Shown here: positions 17,002-19,524 of the stretch, in pieces | How positions within the stretch are numbered: the first letter of the stretch is position 1 | Layout: each line of letters starts with the position of its first letter | Source of the DNA: Treponema sp. | Lineage (GTDB): Bacteria; Spirochaetota; Spirochaetia; Treponematales; Breznakiellaceae | Direction: 5' to 3' | Assembly (NCBI GenBank): GCA_031263435.1 | Contig: JAISFT010000278.1 | Span: 1-19,524, forward strand | Length of the DNA: 19,524 bases | Notes under the pieces: model-generated | Seen by the model: the letters and a program-made list of their open reading frames with translations, nothing else | Database searches by the model: none | What the model was told of the DNA's origin: nothing | Program-made: the position numbers and the translations under genes

Positions 17002-17037
17002 AAAGCTGGGCGCGGTAGCATACCGCGCCCAGCTTTT
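17002..17037. terminator. Strong bidirectional rho-independent terminator
   Basis: A perfect 13-bp GC-rich stem (17005-17017 with 17021-17033) surrounds a 3-nt loop, flanked by AAA on the left and TTTT on the right. It can end dinD transcription from the right (minus strand) and readthrough from pbpC on the left (plus strand). Confidence 0.9.
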
Positions 17038-17046
17038 GATCCTGGA

Positions 17047-17898
17047 TTATTTTTTCTTTTTCTTGATAAGTTTTTTATCTGCCTTGTTGAGTTCTTTGCT
17101 GGTCTTCTTAAGTTCAGATTTGATTTTCTTGACATGGACTTCCGCAGGTAAATCTTCCGGCATGGTACCTCCCGTTTCCCGTATTGCATTTCGCACCGTC
17201 TGTCCAACCTGTAATGCCGCTTGCTCTAAGGCATTTTGACCACGGATATTTTCCCGTTTTATTTTTGCGTTGGTTTGGGTAATACGAAAAATATTAGCAC
17301 CTAATTCTTCCGATCCCATATAATCAAGAGGGGTTTCTCTACCAGGGATACCTTTTAATTCCCTGATTTTATGAATCGACATATTATAAAGGCCCATGTA
17401 GCCCTTATTGGCAAAGTAATCATAGCGAACAACTCCGGCTTGTTTGGCAGTCGAGGCAAGGGATTTTTCCCCTTCGCTGATGTCTTTGCGAAGCCACACG
17501 CGCTCCATATCTTCATGGGATTTGACGTATTCTTGAAAAGAAGCGGTAAAGGCGGCAAAATAGACTTGAGCTTTTGCCACCTGCACCTTTTTGACATCGG
17601 CATTCATAGAGACAAGATAACAGGCAAAGCGGGAAAGTTTAAAATCCTTAATCGGCTTCCTGCCAAGATACCTGACTTCTTCCCTAAAGTGATCGGCGGT
17701 TATGATGGAGGGAATGCTTAGACAAACCGACATAGCCTTATTGATGGGTTGCATAGTAGGGGAATATTCCCGGTATCCGAGCCAGTGGATAAAGTCAGAC
17801 GCATACCAATAAATTTGTCCATTTTCATGGTAAAAATCTTCAAAAGCAGGATGTTCAGCATCAAAATATGAACCTATATCTGACGTATCATCACTCAT
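17047..17898 (-). CDS. dinD: DinD-like DNA-damage-inducible protein with BRO-N domain
   Basis: 283 residues. Residues about 17-110 form the BRO-N-type region (HPAFEDFYHENGQIYWYASD ... KDFKLSRFACYLVSMNAD). The DinD signatures follow: GYMGLYNM (167-174), MGSEELGANIFRITQTNAKI (194-213) and GGTMPEDLP (243-251). The last 25 residues are a Lys-rich tail suited to nucleic-acid contact. E. coli DinD is LexA-regulated and acts on RecA filaments; that role here is an inference from family. A consensus-like promoter ends only 6 bp before the ATG and there is no proper Shine-Dalgarno site, so the message may be leaderless. The gene ends at a strong terminator and is bracketed by direct repeats, so it looks like an acquired single-gene cassette. 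Confidence 0.85.
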   Translation of the reverse strand: MSDDTSDIGSYFDAEHPAFEDFYHENGQIYWYASDFIHWLGYREYSPTMQPINKAMSVCLSIPSIITADHFREEVRYLGRKPIKDFKLSRFACYLVSMNADVKKVQVAKAQVYFAAFTASFQEYVKSHEDMERVWLRKDISEGEKSLASTAKQAGVVRYDYFANKGYMGLYNMSIHKIRELKGIPGRETPLDYMGSEELGANIFRITQTNAKIKRENIRGQNALEQAALQVGQTVRNAIRETGGTMPEDLPAEVHVKKIKSELKKTSKELNKADKKLIKKKKK

Positions 17899-17904
17899 GC
17901 CCTC

Positions 17905-17932
17905 ATTATAAAGTCAATTTGAGGATTTTCAA
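17905..17932 (-). promoter_or_regulatory. Near-consensus promoter for dinD
   Basis: On the minus strand TTGAAA (17932-17927), a 16-nt spacer and a perfect TATAAT (17910-17905) precede ATG 17898. The -10 box ends 6 nt before the start codon, so transcription should begin at or next to it. No recognisable SOS-box was seen; a repressor site inside the promoter cannot be excluded. Confidence 0.6.
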
Positions 17933-17937
17933 GCCCC

Positions 17938-18012
17938 TAACCGTAGGTGATTTCTATCACTTAAAACCGTAATTTTCACCTACTTAGAGATATAATGGAT
18001 ATTTCATAGCTA
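17938..18012. repeat. Direct repeat, copy 2 (upstream of dinD)
   Basis: Second copy of the repeat at 16921-16992, in the same orientation. It has four extra bases (GGTG) that create a local inverted repeat GTAGGTGA ... TCACCTAC around the TCTATCACTTAAAACCG core. It lies just upstream of the dinD promoter and could carry a regulatory site. Confidence 0.85.
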
Positions 18013-18066
18013 TATTAACATGGGGAAGTGGCTGGTATTATTTATGAAAAGGGGATTATTGTGATT

Positions 18067-18083
18067 CCCGGCCCTGGGCCGGG
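18067..18083. other. GC-rich 17-bp palindrome
   Basis: CCCGGCCC-T-GGGCCGGG is a perfect dyad next to the left end of the MITE. It could fold as a 6-bp stem with a 5-nt loop. There is no T-run on either side, so it is not a convincing terminator. Confidence 0.5.
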
Positions 18084-18086
18084 GTT

Positions 18087-18272
18087 CTAGGGCCTGTTCA
18101 CACTTAAATTAGAGCATCTGAAAATGAGTCTTTTTGACACAAATTTTAGGATAGCCTCCAAAATTTTATCTAACAAATCAGCAGGTTTCTGTACTTTGGT
18201 GTTTTTTTTGATATTATTCGCTTAAAAAAATACAAAATTAGGTCTGTTTTTCGTAGTGTGAACAGGCCCTAG
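18087..18272. mobile_element. Complete MITE-like element with CTAG target duplication
   Basis: The 178-bp interior (18091-18268) begins GGCCTGTTCACAC and ends in its exact reverse complement GTGTGAACAGGCC, and both ends are flanked by CTAG. It is too short to encode a transposase. A 4-bp CTAG duplication is typical of some IS5-family elements, so a related IS may mobilise it. One frame on the minus strand ends ILEAILKFVSKRLIFRC..., possibly residual coding sequence from a parent element. Its right end fused with the hypothetical gene beside it. Confidence 0.85.
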
Positions 18273-18815
18273 TTCTTTTTTTCGGCGGGTAAAGCGGTAA
18301 TGCAACCGTTCATCACCGGAAAGCGGCTCCTTCATCAAATAATGTTTGACGCTTGCGGCCTGTTCCAGCGTTGCCCCGCCTTGCGGCATTATGCCCAGGT
18401 ACAGGGCATAACCGTAGTCGCCCCGGCTGTCCGGTGGTTCCGTACCGGGAAGCGGCGCAAGGTGAATCATCAACACATGGGGACCTCTAGGGTAGGTTAT
18501 AGTCAGGGAGGGTTGGCCCGTGGGTGGAGGAACCGGGGAGTGAATTTCATCCGGTAGCGGCAAAAGCAGGACCGGAAAATCCGCCAGTGTAAGAGGCGGC
18601 ACCAAGAGATAGTGTTTCTTTGTGAAACGGGCCTCGGTCTCCATGTCCTTAAAGATCATGTTGCACTGAACCACGTCCGCGGCGGTACGTTCCCCACTTT
18701 TCACCTTGTCCAAAATGGTTTCCGCCGTCTGAGCGTCGTTTACCAGTTGGGTGATGTGCGCCGGAGGGATGCCCCATGCCGGCCCCTTCATTGCAAATTC
18801 CGTATTATTTTGCAT
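18222..18815 (-). CDS. Hypothetical protein, C-terminus replaced by a MITE
   Basis: 197 residues, of which 1-181 are native; residues 182-197 and the stop come from the mobile element (junction GAA-CTA at 18272). I recognise no enzyme. Visible features are a GIPPAHITQLVNDAQ start that recalls a family of spirochaete/Bacteroidetes hypothetical proteins with a helical N-terminal half, a Pro-rich middle (SPVPPPTGQPSL), and a beta-rich C-terminal half (YPRGPHVLMIHLAPLPG, GYALYLGIMPQGG). Members I recall continue with a conserved strand region that is missing here, so the protein may be truncated. ATG at 18815 overlaps the MATE stop by 11 bp, with AGGAAT upstream, indicating translational coupling. 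Cytoplasmic; no signal peptide or membrane segment. Confidence 0.75.
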   Translation of the reverse strand: MQNNTEFAMKGPAWGIPPAHITQLVNDAQTAETILDKVKSGERTAADVVQCNMIFKDMETEARFTKKHYLLVPPLTLADFPVLLLPLPDEIHSPVPPPTGQPSLTITYPRGPHVLMIHLAPLPGTEPPDSRGDYGYALYLGIMPQGGATLEQAASVKHYLMKEPLSGDERLHYRFTRRKKELGPVHTTKNRPNFVFF

Positions 18816-19524
18816 TTTCTATTCCTATTAATTTTCCAAGGCGTTTTAACTCAAAGATCATAAATGCCAAGGTAAGTATTGAAGACAAGCAATCGGCGGC
18901 AGGCAAGGCATAAAATACGCCGTTCAATCCCCATATTTTGGGTAAAATCAGAACCGCTGGAACTTGAAATAATACCTGTCGAGATAAACCTGCCAATAAA
19001 CTTTGGATTGGTTTACCCACCGACTGAAAATAATTGGAACTGATCATTTGAAAAGCAACTATAGGTAGCAACAACATCATGGTACGCAAACAACGAATAC
19101 TCATGTTAAGAATATCACCTTTGTCCTGAGTGAATAGTCTTACAAAAATGTGAGGGAACAACTGAATAAGAAAAAATACAATGCCAACAAATATACTTCC
19201 CGATATGACGGCCCATTTATACGTTTTTCGTACACGTCTATACAGCTTTGCACCATAATTATATCCAATGATGGGCTGTGCCCCCTGAGTTAATCCTTGT
19301 AACGGCATAATAATCAATATTGAAACACTATAGGCAATCCCCATTCCGGTAACCGCACTATCACCGCCATACCTGTATAACGAATGGTTCATTAAACCCA
19401 AAACAAAACCCACCGCAAGCTGTCTTGCAAAAGGAGCAAACCCAACAGAAATAATTTTCCAGGCAAGTTGAAAATCAATTTTCATGTTTTGAATGCGGAA
19501 ACGCAACTGTGTTGATTTTGAGTT
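18805..19524 (-). CDS. MATE family multidrug efflux transporter, C-terminal half (5' end outside window)
   Basis: 240 codons are visible and the frame is open to the right edge, so the start lies outside; full-length family members have about 450 residues and 12 membrane helices. The fragment holds about six helices. It has the typical MATE/MepA-like pattern: YGGDSAVTGMGIAYS, the hallmark LTQGAQPIIGYNYGAK, LIQLFPHIFVRLFT, PIVAFQMISSNYFQSVGKP and PKIWGLNGVFYALPAADC. Such proteins are inner-membrane antiporters that export cationic drugs in exchange for H+ or Na+. The substrate cannot be told. The stop overlaps the start of the downstream hypothetical gene, so the two are probably one operon. 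Confidence 0.92.
   Translation of the reverse strand, partial: NSKSTQLRFRIQNMKIDFQLAWKIISVGFAPFARQLAVGFVLGLMNHSLYRYGGDSAVTGMGIAYSVSILIIMPLQGLTQGAQPIIGYNYGAKLYRRVRKTYKWAVISGSIFVGIVFFLIQLFPHIFVRLFTQDKGDILNMSIRCLRTMMLLLPIVAFQMISSNYFQSVGKPIQSLLAGLSRQVLFQVPAVLILPKIWGLNGVFYALPAADCLSSILTLAFMIFELKRLGKLIGIENAK

Noticed and set aside
16921..18012. CRISPR array
   Set aside because: Only two repeats, about 1 kb apart with a full gene between them; no regular short spacers and no cas genes.
18067..18083. Rho-independent terminator for the MATE operon
   Set aside because: GC-rich dyad without a T-run on either strand; kept only as a palindrome.

Overview
The window looks like chromosomal DNA of a spirochaete, most likely a Treponema of the termite-gut type. 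I infer this from gene content only: InlB-repeat lipoproteins, a P13-porin-like C-terminus, a DinD/BRO gene, and lipoprotein signals with a loose lipobox. No species can be fixed without a search.

Left part (1-6607, all minus strand, read right to left). A leading gene encodes a secreted protein with two TolB/Lpo/CsgG-like domains and a P13-like C-terminus. Three tandem paralogous lipoprotein genes follow. Each paralog is built from a TGC lipobox, a variable number of InlB B-repeats (2, 6 and 1 in transcription order), a constant linker, and a right-handed beta-helix of GGGV/GTFTM/GGTISGNT repeats. Nearly identical Shine-Dalgarno regions precede all three. The two longer spacers carry decayed copies of the 3' end of the leading gene, so the array grew by tandem duplication of a unit that began inside that gene. 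The whole set sits behind a sigma70-like promoter, and an 18-bp poly(C) tract lies in its predicted leader: a candidate phase-variable surface-antigen locus, and the most striking part of the window.

Middle (6608-16770). A gene-poor stretch holds the poly(G/C) tract and a 78-bp fragment of a small transposable element. Next come metK (minus) and, divergently, a very large lipoprotein alpha-2-macroglobulin with an intact thioester motif. Its stop overlaps the start of pbpC (penicillin-binding protein 1C). The protease trap and cell-wall repair enzyme form the same two-gene unit seen as yfhM-pbpC in Proteobacteria.

Right part (16771-19524). This is an accessory stretch: an insertion-sequence remnant, a strong bidirectional terminator, a dinD-like gene flanked by about 70-bp direct repeats, and a complete 178-bp MITE-like element with CTAG target duplication. 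That element has supplied the last 16 codons and the stop of a hypothetical gene. The hypothetical gene is translationally coupled to a MATE efflux gene that runs off the right edge. The MITE and the fragment near metK share 78/78 identical bases in inverted orientation about 11 kb apart.
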